A stretch of 64,000 nt of DNA. It comes from Ga0077536 sp943370145. Lineage in GTDB: Bacteria > Pseudomonadota > Gammaproteobacteria > Ga0077536. The notes beneath the pieces are model-generated. The model did no database searches. It saw only the letters and a list, made by a program, of their open reading frames with translations, and was not told the DNA's origin. The position numbers were made by a program, and so were the translations under genes. Below are positions 7,434 to 16,661 of this stretch, piece by piece (the first letter of the stretch is position 1; every line of letters begins with the position of its first letter). The stretch lies in NCBI GenBank assembly GCA_943370145.1, contig CALRPY020000009.1, positions 1 through 64,000 on the forward strand, written 5' to 3'.

Positions 7434-9659
7434 CTAGATGCCGGCCCCGAGGTCCGGGATGTCCTCGTCGCGGGCGGTGCAGGCAAACTCGACGGCGCGC
7501 TGCAACGCCTGGAGTTGGACCGGCCAGGTGATGGTCACGCGGTGCCTGGTGAGCGGGTAGGGCGGGGTGCCCGGGGGAAGGATGGCGATCAGCGGCAGGG
7601 CGCCGGTATCCGGCAGCAGGTCCGGGCTGTCGGCCACCTGCACGGCAAAGTCGTGGGCGTCGGGGCTCGACGCTGCTGCCGTCGGGGCCTCCGTGATCCG
7701 GATGCCCATCGACGCCAGGTACTCGCCGACCACGCTGCGGCAGCCGCTGGTCTCGCCCAGCAGCAGCGCCTCGCGCCCCGCGTGGAGGTCGAACAGGCCG
7801 ATGCTGCCCTCGTCCACGCGGGCCAACCGCAGCGCGGCACTGATGCGGCTGCCCTTGCCCAGCGAGCTGTCGACGTCGAAGAGGCCGCCGAGCTGCGTGA
7901 CCAGCTGCTTGGACACCGACAGGCCGAGACCCGAGTGCTGCCGCAGGCCGCGGCTGACGTCGCCGCCGCGGCCGATGTCGAAGAAGCTGCTCAGCTGGCC
8001 GGGGGAAAAGCCGATGCCGGTATCGATGACGCTGAGCACGATGCTGTCCTCGTCCGCGCGCCGCCCCATCAGGGTCGCCCGGATGGTGATCTCGCCGCGC
8101 AGCGTGAACTTGATGGCGTTGCCGACGAGGTTCGCCAGCACCTGCCGCAGGCGGTGCTGGTCGCCCCGGTAGATGCGCGCGACCTTCGGGTCGATGAAAC
8201 AGTTCAGCGCAAGGCCGTGCTGGTCGGCACGCGGCGCGAAGAGCATCGCCACGTCCTCCACCAGCGCGCGCAGGTCGAACTCCTCAGCGACCGATTCGAC
8301 GATGCCGGGGTTCACCTTCGAGAAGTCGAGCACGTCGTTCAGCAGGGCGACCAGGCTGTTTGCGGCCCGGTAGGCGGTGCCCACCTGCGCACGCACGGGC
8401 GCAGGCAGTTCCCGTTCCAGCGCAACCTCCAGCGCGCCGAGCATCGAGTTCAGCGGCAGCCGGATCTCCTGGCTCAGCGTGGCCAGGAAGTCACTCTTCA
8501 GGCGGCTGGCGGTCAGTGCGGCGTCGCGCGCCTCGCGCGCGTCCTGCTGTACCTTCAGTTCGTCGACCAGCCTGTTGATCATCTGGCCGATACGGCTAAG
8601 TTCGTCGTCGTACCCGAGTTCAGGCACGCGCACCCCGGTCTCACCACTGGCCAGGGCGTCAAGCGTGTGGTCCAGGACCTTCAGGCGCCGGGTCACCCGC
8701 ACGTGGACGAACCAGTAGAGCATGCCGCCCAGGGCGGCCGCGATCGCAAGGCTCGCGATGTTCAGGCGGGTTGCGGTCCGCCTGGCGAGAACGTATGCGT
8801 CGCGGGATTCCACGGTGCGCAGGATCCCGACGGTCTGGCCCCAGGTGTCGCGCAGCGCCGCGTAGCAGCCCAGGTTGGCGTCATCCAGCGGACTGGCGAA
8901 GGTCGCCGTGCGCGTCAGCCGCTGCGCGGCATGCGCCACGTCTGCCGGCAGGCCGGGTTCGCCGACGGCGAACACCTCGACCCGGCCGCGCGTCACCTCG
9001 CCCAGTTCGGCGGCGAAATCGCCGTCGACGTAGCGGGCGAACACCAGGGTGCCGGCGCTGGGCCCGGGCGCGTCCGGGTCACTGCGGTGGATTGGCTGGG
9101 CCACGAAGGACAGCAGGCCGAGTTCGGTGGCGACGATGCCGTTCAGCGGCTGGTCCGTCAGGTGCGCTTCGTGCCAGCCGCCGTCAGGCGCGATGAAGCG
9201 CTCCACCTCGGGCGGAATTTCGCGGACCTTGCCGGAGTTCGGATAGACGCTCAGCAGGATCCGGCGCTTGCCGTCGGCCCCGATCAGGGCGACCAGGCTC
9301 ACCTCGACATTGACGAGGACGTCCGCGTAGATGTTGTCCTCCGCAAAGCTCGCGTTCCCGCCTTGCGCGAATTCGTAAGCTTCGTCCCACATCCCCCAGT
9401 CCTTGGCGAGCTTGTCGAGCCGGCTCATCTCCTGGTGCATGGCACCCAGCATGCGCTGGGCCTGCTCGTCGCCGTCTGCCAGTTCGTGTTCGGTGAAGCT
9501 TTTGACCAGCGACTGGTGCGTGACGACCGTGGTGAGCACGAGCCACAGGCCGACACCCGCAGCCATGACCAGCAGCAGCATGCGCCGCAGGCTGTGCAGC
9601 GGGGCAGTGCCGCGCAAGAGCTGGTCGGCGGCGCGGGGCAGGGGAGGGGGAGCGGTCAC
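7434..9659 (-). CDS. CHASE4-domain histidine kinase homologue lacking the phospho-acceptor His
   Basis: A membrane sensor protein. It has a transmembrane helix (about residues 27-46), a periplasmic CHASE4 domain (with DWGMWDEAYEF), a second helix (about 288-308) and a HAMP-like linker. A HisKA region, an HATPase domain and a degenerate receiver-like tail follow. The ATP site is intact (NLVGNAIKFT, DTGIGFSPG, GLGLSVSKQL). The HisKA box reads FLATLSQEIRLPLN where the family has SHEIR-x-PLN, so the phosphorylated His is Gln, encoded by CAG at 8469-8471. The tail lacks the acidic cluster and has WP in place of the conserved KP of receivers. The start is uncertain: GTG 9659 is used, and TTG 9725 or ATG 9581 are alternatives. 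It may be a pseudokinase. Confidence 0.85.
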   Translation of the reverse strand: MTAPPPLPRAADQLLRGTAPLHSLRRMLLLVMAAGVGLWLVLTTVVTHQSLVKSFTEHELADGDEQAQRMLGAMHQEMSRLDKLAKDWGMWDEAYEFAQGGNASFAEDNIYADVLVNVEVSLVALIGADGKRRILLSVYPNSGKVREIPPEVERFIAPDGGWHEAHLTDQPLNGIVATELGLLSFVAQPIHRSDPDAPGPSAGTLVFARYVDGDFAAELGEVTRGRVEVFAVGEPGLPADVAHAAQRLTRTATFASPLDDANLGCYAALRDTWGQTVGILRTVESRDAYVLARRTATRLNIASLAIAAALGGMLYWFVHVRVTRRLKVLDHTLDALASGETGVRVPELGYDDELSRIGQMINRLVDELKVQQDAREARDAALTASRLKSDFLATLSQEIRLPLNSMLGALEVALERELPAPVRAQVGTAYRAANSLVALLNDVLDFSKVNPGIVESVAEEFDLRALVEDVAMLFAPRADQHGLALNCFIDPKVARIYRGDQHRLRQVLANLVGNAIKFTLRGEITIRATLMGRRADEDSIVLSVIDTGIGFSPGQLSSFFDIGRGGDVSRGLRQHSGLGLSVSKQLVTQLGGLFDVDSSLGKGSRISAALRLARVDEGSIGLFDLHAGREALLLGETSGCRSVVGEYLASMGIRITEAPTAAASSPDAHDFAVQVADSPDLLPDTGALPLIAILPPGTPPYPLTRHRVTITWPVQLQALQRAVEFACTARDEDIPDLGAGI

Positions 9660-9802
9660 CGGGATGGCTGGTCGGGCTGGAGCTTCAATATTCGGATGGT
9701 GACCGAAAAGAAGGCCGCACGCCAAGCCGTGCGCGGAATTTTCGTGGCCGGCGGGGGCGCAGCGCCTCGGGGCGGGAGCTTGCGGCGGCCCTGAAAAAGA
9801 AA

Positions 9803-9831
9803 AACCCGGGCAAGGAGACCTTGCCCGGGTT
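9803..9831 (-). terminator. Rho-independent terminator of the RND exporter gene
   Basis: Perfect 13-base arms (AACCCGGGCAAGG at 9803-9815 and its complement at 9819-9831) enclose a 3-base loop. On the minus strand they are followed by a T-rich run, TTTTTCTTTTTC. It lies 24 bases past the stop of the RND gene. Confidence 0.92.
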
Positions 9832-9854
9832 GGTAAGGGTCGGTCAGGCGGCGA

Positions 9855-12272
9855 TCAGGTCGCCGCTACGCCCCACGCACCGCCGTGTGCACGGTCGCGC
9901 TCGGTTTCCGTTTCGTCGACGTGGTTCGCAGTGACGAACTTCGGCTTGAAGACCTTCACCATCAGCGGGATCACCGTCACGGCGCCAATCATGTTGCTGA
10001 TCATCAGCATGTTCAGCAGCAGCGCCATTTCGCTGTTGAAGCGCAGCGAGGAACCGGGGATCCAGTAGGCGATGCCCGCGATGACCATGACCGCCGTGAA
10101 CAGCACCGCCGCACCGGTGGTGCGCATGGAGACGACGATGGCGTCGTTCAGCGAGCGGTGCTTCACCTCTTCCTTGATGCGGTCGAGCATGTACAGCGCG
10201 TAGTCCACGCCCAGGCCCACGCCCACCGAGGTCACCGGCATCGTGTTCACGTTGAGGCCGATGTCGCGCATCGTCATGAACGCGCGGTTCATCATCACCG
10301 CCAGGGCCAGCACCGCGAAGCACATCAGGCCCGCGAACAGCGACCGGTAGGTCACGATGACCGAGGCCATGACGACGAGGATGATCAGCGAGGTCATCTT
10401 GAAGTCGGACGCGATGGTTTCCTCGTTCGCGGCGACCGTCGTGCCGATGATGCCGCCCGCGAAGCGCGGGGTCACGCCTTCGATCTTGTGCTCGTCAAGG
10501 AACTTGTGCGCGGCGGCGGCGGCGGTGTGCACCGTCTTGCCGGTCGCGTCCTTGTAGAAGATCACGAAGTTCGCCGTCTTGCCCTCGAGATCCATGTACT
10601 CGAGGATAACGCCCGGCATCGCCGCGCCCGCCTCGTACATGAACAGCGTGTTGCCGATGTCCTTCTGCGAGGTCGGGATGATCGACCAGCGCGGGTCGTC
10701 GTAGTGGTAGAGGCGGTTGATCGAGCGCACCAGGTGCGGGATCTCGCGCGTGCCGCCGTAGTTGAAGGTGTCCGCCATGTAGCGGCCGAACTCCTGCATC
10801 ATCGCCACGACTTCCGGGTCCTTCATCTTGTGCGGGGCGTCGCCCTCGAAGTAGATGCTGAACTGGTTGGCGCCGGCGAACTTGTCTGCGATGTGCGCGG
10901 CGGCGACGTTGTACTCGCTGTCCGCGAAGAGGATCGGCGAACCGGGCTTGGACTCGCCGATCGGCGGGTTCGCCCCGTAATAAACGGACCAGATCGCCAG
11001 CAGGCCGGTGGCGCCGAAGATGAGCACGGTCGCCTTCCTGCCGACCAGGAACATGCCGAGGCCATGCATGATGCGCGAGGGCAGGTGCTTGTGCTCTTCC
11101 TGCGCGGTGACCTTGGGCGTCGGCAGCAGCGCCATGACCAGCGGCACCAGCACGACCACCGTGATCATGTTGGAGGCCGACCACACGGCGCAGAAGTAGC
11201 CCATCTTCGCGATGATCGGCATCGACGACACGGCCAGCACCAGCAGGCCGGCGGCGTCGGTGAAGATGGCGATGGACGCCGGGACGATCAGCTCGCCCAG
11301 CGACACGCGCACGGCGTGGTCCTTGTTGTGGCCGAGGCGGATTTCGTCGTAGTAGCGCTCCATCATCTGCACGCAGTGCGAGGCCGTGCGCGCGGAGATG
11401 AGGATGGGCACCACGAGCACCAGCGGGTCGAGGTTGTAGCCCATCCAGCCGACGAAGCCGAGACCCCACACGGCGGACATCGCGGTGCCGAGCATCGGCA
11501 CGGCCACGCCGGAGATGGAGCCGAAGTGGATCCACAGCAGCACGACCATCACGAGGAAGGTCACGCCGAAAATCGTGAAGAGCTCTTTCGAGTGGTAGAA
11601 AATCCAGCCCTTCAGCATCGGCTCGCCGGCGGTGTACAGGCGGGTTTCGCCGTCCGCCTCGACCTCGGCCTTCAGTTCCTGCAGGCGGGTGTGGATTTCG
11701 GTGTAGTTCAGGCGCTCTTCGTCGAAGCCGGCGAGGATCAGCGCCGCGCGGCCGTCGGCCGAGATGTAGGTGCCGTAGATGATGTCGTTGTTGAACGACT
11801 CTTCCTTCAGGCGCTTCAGGCCCGCTTCATCGGTCGGCAGGTCCTTCGGCAGCACCGGCTCGGACTTGATGAGGCCGCCGCCCGTGGTGCGCACCCGGCG
11901 AATCTTGGGGTGCGCGATGCTCGCGACCTGGTAGTGGTTGACGCCGGTGATAAGGTCGACCTGCTCGGTCAGCATCTTGATCTTGTTCAGCGTCTTGATG
12001 GTGAAGATGTCACTCTTCTCGTCCGTGACCTCGAGGGACATCGCCACCACGTTCGCGCCGCCGAAGGTCTGCTTCATGCGGTTGTAGTTGATGATGTACT
12101 CGTGCTTGGCCGGCAGCAGGTCCGCGAAGCGGGAGTAGACCTCGATCGACGGAATCGCCCAGGCCATGACGATCGTCGGTACCGCAACGATCAGGAAGGT
12201 GATCCATTTGCGATCCATCAGCCAGTTGGCTAGCCGCTGGCCTTTCGTGTCTTTGTATTGTGGAGTGTTCAA
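9855..12272 (-). CDS. RND superfamily exporter, HAE3/MMPL type
   Basis: An inner-membrane proton-driven exporter of the hydrophobe/amphiphile efflux-3 branch of the RND superfamily. These proteins commonly move lipids or other hydrophobic compounds; the substrate is unknown here. The 805-residue product has the duplicated plan. TM1 is followed by a large periplasmic loop and a block of TM helices (about 245-420), then a second TM, a second loop and a second block (about 630-800). The second block contains GVGLGVDYALYMLDRI. The start is taken as TTG at 12272 because GAGGG lies eight bases upstream and homologues begin near here. The longer upstream reading frame has no family character. Confidence 0.88.
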   Translation of the reverse strand: MNTPQYKDTKGQRLANWLMDRKWITFLIVAVPTIVMAWAIPSIEVYSRFADLLPAKHEYIINYNRMKQTFGGANVVAMSLEVTDEKSDIFTIKTLNKIKMLTEQVDLITGVNHYQVASIAHPKIRRVRTTGGGLIKSEPVLPKDLPTDEAGLKRLKEESFNNDIIYGTYISADGRAALILAGFDEERLNYTEIHTRLQELKAEVEADGETRLYTAGEPMLKGWIFYHSKELFTIFGVTFLVMVVLLWIHFGSISGVAVPMLGTAMSAVWGLGFVGWMGYNLDPLVLVVPILISARTASHCVQMMERYYDEIRLGHNKDHAVRVSLGELIVPASIAIFTDAAGLLVLAVSSMPIIAKMGYFCAVWSASNMITVVVLVPLVMALLPTPKVTAQEEHKHLPSRIMHGLGMFLVGRKATVLIFGATGLLAIWSVYYGANPPIGESKPGSPILFADSEYNVAAAHIADKFAGANQFSIYFEGDAPHKMKDPEVVAMMQEFGRYMADTFNYGGTREIPHLVRSINRLYHYDDPRWSIIPTSQKDIGNTLFMYEAGAAMPGVILEYMDLEGKTANFVIFYKDATGKTVHTAAAAAHKFLDEHKIEGVTPRFAGGIIGTTVAANEETIASDFKMTSLIILVVMASVIVTYRSLFAGLMCFAVLALAVMMNRAFMTMRDIGLNVNTMPVTSVGVGLGVDYALYMLDRIKEEVKHRSLNDAIVVSMRTTGAAVLFTAVMVIAGIAYWIPGSSLRFNSEMALLLNMLMISNMIGAVTVIPLMVKVFKPKFVTANHVDETETERDRAHGGAWGVAAT

Positions 12273-12557
12273 GGTCGTTTCCCTCGAGTGTCTGTCATTT
12301 TGTTCTGAGCAAGTCGGCCGCCAGGCGCAGGCTAGGATGGCCCGACCCGCCGATTCTGCCATCGTCGATGCCGGCCGCACAAACGTCACGCTGCATGTAT
12401 ATGGGGGAAAGGGGAGTCCGGGTCCGGACGCCATCCTCCACTTGGGTGGAAACGCGCGAAAAACGGGCCGCCGCGCGCGATTTGCGCGCGAAAATGCTGC
12501 ATTGCGATTAGAACGGGGCCGGATTCAAACCGCTCGAGACGCGCGCGAGGGGGGCAC

Positions 12558-12947
12558 TCAGCGCAGTTTGACCCAGCGCAGGGCGTCGTCGAGGTTGCGG
12601 AAGTATTCGACGGCCGAGGGCCCCGCATTCGCGGTGCGCGTGAACATCCAGCTCACGACGTCCGGCTCGAACTCGTAGAGACAGAGCGCGATGCGCAGGC
12701 CGGGTGCTGCCAGTTGCGCGAGGTAATTGCCGTGCCGGTAGGCATCGATGGGCCGCATCTCGCGCGTGAAGCCATGGCCCTCGACGAGCACGCGATGAAT
12801 CCCTGTGCGCTGGCCGAGTTCGAGCACGTCCTTCCACAGCCCCAGCATGCTGGACAGGGTGATGTGGAAATCCGGCGGCAGCGAGACCCGCAGCAGGTCA
12901 TCGCTGGGCCGCAACTCGAAGCGGCTGTCGGTCGTCGTCAGCTCCAT
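12558..12947 (-). CDS. Hypothetical protein, possibly STAS-like
   Basis: A 129-residue cytoplasmic protein that I do not recognise with certainty. Its pattern of strands and helices has a conserved-looking core (TGIHRVLVEGHGF) that resembles the small STAS/SpoIIAA-like proteins found singly in proteobacteria. There is no signal peptide or TM helix. The ATG at 12947 gives a compact protein; the frame is open further upstream but reads through low-quality sequence. The gene stands alone, 285 bases upstream of the RND gene on the same strand. Confidence 0.6.
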   Translation of the reverse strand: MELTTTDSRFELRPSDDLLRVSLPPDFHITLSSMLGLWKDVLELGQRTGIHRVLVEGHGFTREMRPIDAYRHGNYLAQLAAPGLRIALCLYEFEPDVVSWMFTRTANAGPSAVEYFRNLDDALRWVKLR

Positions 12948-13663
12948 AACTGTCACCCGGCAAGGTGGCTCTCGTGCACGGCCCGCGCTGCACCCTGGGG
13001 CAGGATAGCGCGGTTGCATCGAAAATATCCCATTCAGGACGGGGATAGAACCCTGCAGGTGCGGTATGCGCGGGGCAGGTGTCGACGCGTGGCATGCGCC
13101 TGCCATGCCTGGGTCAAGCACCGCCCGCGCGAGGCCCCGGCGGCGGCTGTCGGGCGCCTCAGCCGCGGATGCCGAGGATCGATGTCACGCCGATGTCACT
13201 GCGCCAGTGCGGGGCACACATGGGGGCGCACTGTCCGCCGGGCGGCGCGACCTCGTTGCGCCCGGCCGCGGGCGTGGCGCTGCGCGGCGCGAGCAGTGCA
13301 AGCGCGAGCATCATCAGGTTCATCTGCCAGTGGGACCGTGCGTGGCGAAGCTGTTGCGTGAGCGGCGCAGCCATCGTCATCACGGCGAGTCCGGGGGCGG
13401 TCGGTGAGTGGGCATGTGGGCGGTTCCTTCGCGCACGGGGTGCTTTTAGTTATGGCCGCGGGTGTCCGCAGCCGGCGTCCGGCCGGCTGCGGGAACATTG
13501 TACGGAAGTGTCCGCCCCAGCCCTGTCAGAGGGCGCGATGCGGCCGCGTAGGAAGTGCGCCGCGCAGATGGTGTGATGCGTTCGGTCCGCAGCGCGGGCA
13601 AGCGACCGACAGTCTGGCGCGCGGGAATGCGTTGCACTGCGTGCTCCCTGCAAATGGACTGAC
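12948..13663. other. Intergenic region without a convincing gene
   Basis: About 700 bases lie between two short genes. On the minus strand a short frame around 13159-13326 would start with a hydrophobic segment (MNLMMLALALLAPRSATPA) like a signal peptide, but it has no ribosome-binding site and ends after about 55 residues. I do not call it. No terminator or tRNA was seen. Confidence 0.5.
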
Positions 13664-13666
13664 GTG

Positions 13667-13897
13667 ATGCTCAGCGACCGCTTGTTCGATACGCCGCTCG
13701 CCGTGCTGCTGATGGCGGTGATTTACGTGTTCCTGCTTGCCGTGCCTGCCTGTCGCCTCACCAGCAGGCTCGGCTTCGCCGGCGCATGGGGACTGCTGGC
13801 GCTGGTCCCGGGCCTCAATGTGCTGGGCCTGTGGATACTCGCCTTCGCACGCTGGCCGCGCCGGCGACACGACACGAATTATCCGGAACTGGTGTGA
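13667..13897 (+). CDS. Small two-helix membrane protein
   Basis: A 76-residue protein with two hydrophobic segments (about residues 12-30 and 42-60), joined by a short polar turn and followed by a basic cytoplasmic-looking end (RWPRRRHDT). It resembles the many small uncharacterised inner-membrane proteins of proteobacteria, and I cannot assign a function. The start is ATG 13667, with a GTG directly before it as an alternative. There is no clear Shine-Dalgarno. It is convergent with the periplasmic binding protein gene at 13971. Confidence 0.55.
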   Translation: MLSDRLFDTPLAVLLMAVIYVFLLAVPACRLTSRLGFAGAWGLLALVPGLNVLGLWILAFARWPRRRHDTNYPELV

Positions 13898-13970
13898 CGA
13901 GCCGGTGACGGCGGGCTGCGCAGACCGCTGCGCCCGGACCCCGGCGGGCGCAATCCGGACGCCTGCGCGC

Positions 13971-14807
13971 TCAGCGCAGCTTGTTCAGTTCGGTCAGGCT
14001 GTAGGTGACGGCGAACGGCTGCCGCCAGGGGATGCCGTACTGCCCGGCGATGCGGGCCAGGCTGCCGTCGGCCGACAGTTCGGCCAGGGTGCGGTCTATC
14101 GTTTCGCGCAGCGCCGCGTCGTCTGCGCGTGTCGCGACGTGCAGGTTCCACGACAGGCCCGGGGGCGGCGCGTAGCCCTCCGCGATCGACAGCGCGAGCG
14201 CGGGCTGCTGCTTCAGTTGCCAGCCCGCGACGGGCCCCCACACCAGCGCTGCCGACGCTTCGCCGCGCGACACGCCTTCCAGTGCGGCCTGCGGCGAGAA
14301 GTACGTGCGCTGGTGACCGTGGAGCAGCGCAATTGCGAAGCTCGCGACCGTCTGGGCCTGGATGGCCACCTGCCTGTCGCGCAGCGACTTGAGGTACGGC
14401 GGCGTGCCACCGGGGCCGATCAGCTCGAAGGCTGCGCCATAGTAGGGCGCGCCCAGGCGCAGCGATGGGGCTTCCTTCAGTGTTTCACCCGCGGGGCCCG
14501 GCATGCTGAAAATCGCGTCGCAGGCGCCTTTTTGCAGGCGCTGCACGGGGTAGTCGCTGTCGTCGATTTCGACCAGCGTGGCGGCATTGTCGACCCACAC
14601 GGTCTCGAGCGGGCGGGCGAGCTTCGCGGCCACCGCGCGCGCCACGTCCAGGTCGTAGCCATTGTCCGTGGCACGCGCGGAGTAGGGCAGGTTGTGCGAC
14701 AGGGCGCAGACCCGCAGCGGCGTGGCCGCCGCCGCGGACAGGCCCCACGCGCACAGGGCCGCGGCGCAGAGCGCGCGGCCCGTCGCCGTGAGCCGGCCGT
14801 GCCTCAC
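13971..14807 (-). CDS. Periplasmic substrate-binding protein, quinoprotein-dehydrogenase-associated (XoxJ/MxaJ-like)
   Basis: A 278-residue member of the bacterial extracellular solute-binding family 3, with a signal peptide (about 1-26). It has the two-lobed plan (PLRVCALSHNLPYS at the mature N-terminus, a C-terminal helix ending in SDGSLARIAGQYGIPW). It starts at GTG 14807 and overlaps the stop of the PQQ dehydrogenase by four bases, so the two are translationally coupled. Proteins of this type (MxaJ, XoxJ) sit beside methanol-dehydrogenase-like quinoproteins and appear to help their maturation or bind a cofactor rather than feed a transporter. No ABC permease is nearby, which fits that role. 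Confidence 0.82.
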   Translation of the reverse strand: MRHGRLTATGRALCAAALCAWGLSAAAATPLRVCALSHNLPYSARATDNGYDLDVARAVAAKLARPLETVWVDNAATLVEIDDSDYPVQRLQKGACDAIFSMPGPAGETLKEAPSLRLGAPYYGAAFELIGPGGTPPYLKSLRDRQVAIQAQTVASFAIALLHGHQRTYFSPQAALEGVSRGEASAALVWGPVAGWQLKQQPALALSIAEGYAPPPGLSWNLHVATRADDAALRETIDRTLAELSADGSLARIAGQYGIPWRQPFAVTYSLTELNKLR

Positions 14808-16477
14808 GGCACTTCGAACACGAGGAGCGCGCTGCCGAGCGTGACGTTCGGGTTCTCGCCGATGATCGTCACCGCAAGGCCGCCGCCGCCGCTCGCCATG
14901 GCCACGTACTGCTTGTCGCCGAGCTTGTAGGTGACCGGTTGCCCGCGCACCATCGAACCCGTCTGGAAGCGCCACAGTTCCTTGCCGTCGTCGGCATCGA
15001 AGGCGACCGCGTGGCCGCTCTGCGTGCCGGTGAACACCACCCCGCCGGCGGTCGCCAGCGTGCCGCCGACGAGCGGCCATTCGTCCTTGTAGCGCCACTT
15101 GATCTTGCCGGTGGCGGTATCGATCGCGGAGAAGTGGCCATAGGAGGCTTCGTCGGCGTGCATCTCGCCCGGGCCGCCGCCCCAGAACGGCGTGCCATTG
15201 ACGAACACCGCCTCCTGTTTCTCCATCTTGCCGCAGGCCTCGACGACCGGCACGTAGAGCAGCTTGCTTGCCGGGCTGTAGGCCGCGGTGTAGGAACCGT
15301 TCTGGCCGCCGACGTTGCCCGGGCAGATGAATTCGGCGTTGCCGCCCGGCATCGGCACGTACTTGGGATCGAGGATGGGCCGGCCGTTCGCGTCCAGGCC
15401 CTTGGCCCAGTTGAGGGTGTCGGTGTACTGCGTGCCGCGCAGGAACTTGCCGGTCGCAGCGTCTAGCACGTAGAAGTAGCCGTTGCGGTTCGGCTGCACG
15501 ACGGCCCTGACCGGCTTGCCCTCGTGCTCGGTATCCACGAGGAACAGGTTGTTGGTCGCGTCGTAGTCCCAGACGTCGTGCGGCGTGAACTGGAAGTGCC
15601 ACTTCAGGTCGCCGTTGTCGGGATTGAGCGCGAGCACGGAATTCGAGTAGAGGTTGTCGCCCAGGCGGGTATCGCCGTTCCAGTCCGGCGAGGGGTTGCC
15701 GGTGGCCCAGTACAGCAGGCGCGACGCGGGATCGTAGGTGCCCGTGCTCCACGCCGGCGCGCCGCCCGTCTTGTAGGAGTCCCCGGCCCAGGTCTCGACG
15801 CCGGGCTCGCCCTCGCCAGGAATGGTCCAGCGGCGCCACACGCGCTTGCCGGTCGCGGCGTCATAGGCGTCGATGAAGCCGCGCGCGCCGTACTCGCCGC
15901 CGGCGATGCCGATGATCACCTTGTCCTCGATGACGAGCGGCGCGGCGGTCGAGCTGTAGCCGCTCTTGAAGTCGTCCATCTTCACTTCCCACAGCACCTT
16001 GCCGGTGGCGCGGTCGAAGGCGAGCAGATGCGCATCGAGGGTGCCCATGAAGATGCGATCGCCACTGATGGCGACGCCCCGATTGGTCGGGCCGCAGCAG
16101 ATCTGGATGTCGCTCGGCATCTGGTGTGCGTATTGCCACAGCATTTCGCCGGTGCGGGCGTCGAGCGCGAAGAGATGGTTGTAGGCGGCGGTCACGTACA
16201 TCACGCCGTCGGCGATGACCGGGGAGGTCTCGAACTGGCCGGGCACGCCGGTCTGGAAGATCCAGGCCGGACGCAGCTTGCCGACGTTGCGCTTGTTGAT
16301 GTCGGCCAGCGGGCTGTAGCGCCAGTTCGCGTAGTTCCCGCCGTACATCAGCCAGCTGGACGTAAGCTCGGTGCCCTTGGCGAGCTGCTCCTGGGTCACG
16401 GGTGCGAGGTCCGCCGCGAACGCGGCGCCGGCCTGCAGCGCGCACAGCAGCGCCGCGTGGTGAATCTTGATGCGCAT
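14804..16477 (-). CDS. PQQ-dependent alcohol dehydrogenase with lanthanide-type D-x-D motif
   Basis: A periplasmic quinoprotein that oxidises alcohols and passes electrons to a c-type cytochrome. The 557-residue product has a signal peptide (ending AAFA) and an eight-bladed propeller. It carries the vicinal disulfide Cys-Cys under PQQ (QICCGPTNRG) and repeated W-docking motifs (GKVLWE, GDLKWHF, GKIKWRY). The catalytic segment reads HDVWDYDATNN. The second Asp of DYD is the residue that marks lanthanide-dependent enzymes (XoxF, ExaF, PedH); calcium enzymes have Ala or Ser there. Start at ATG 16477 with AAGGGGAG upstream. It is co-translated with the binding protein that follows. No dedicated cytochrome is adjacent. 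Confidence 0.92.
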   Translation of the reverse strand: MRIKIHHAALLCALQAGAAFAADLAPVTQEQLAKGTELTSSWLMYGGNYANWRYSPLADINKRNVGKLRPAWIFQTGVPGQFETSPVIADGVMYVTAAYNHLFALDARTGEMLWQYAHQMPSDIQICCGPTNRGVAISGDRIFMGTLDAHLLAFDRATGKVLWEVKMDDFKSGYSSTAAPLVIEDKVIIGIAGGEYGARGFIDAYDAATGKRVWRRWTIPGEGEPGVETWAGDSYKTGGAPAWSTGTYDPASRLLYWATGNPSPDWNGDTRLGDNLYSNSVLALNPDNGDLKWHFQFTPHDVWDYDATNNLFLVDTEHEGKPVRAVVQPNRNGYFYVLDAATGKFLRGTQYTDTLNWAKGLDANGRPILDPKYVPMPGGNAEFICPGNVGGQNGSYTAAYSPASKLLYVPVVEACGKMEKQEAVFVNGTPFWGGGPGEMHADEASYGHFSAIDTATGKIKWRYKDEWPLVGGTLATAGGVVFTGTQSGHAVAFDADDGKELWRFQTGSMVRGQPVTYKLGDKQYVAMASGGGGLAVTIIGENPNVTLGSALLVFEVP

Positions 16478-16661
16478 AAGCTCCCCTTGTGAGTGGCCTC
16501 GTGGGCGAGGCTCGATATCCTGAAGCGGCCAGGCCGCCGAACGTGATCGCCGGGCGATCGACCGGGGAATCATAACTGCTGGCGGGGCGTCGGGAGCAAG
16601 GGCGGCATCAGGTGGGGCTCCAGGGCCGGCCTGCGCGCCCGGGCCTCGCCAGGCACCGACC

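Noticed and set aside
12273..12434. Longer N-terminus for the RND exporter
   Set aside because: The added residues lack family character, while TTG 12272 has a good Shine-Dalgarno.
13159..13383. Short minus-strand frame with a signal-peptide-like start
   Set aside because: No ribosome-binding site, only about 55 residues after the hydrophobic start, no recognisable domain.
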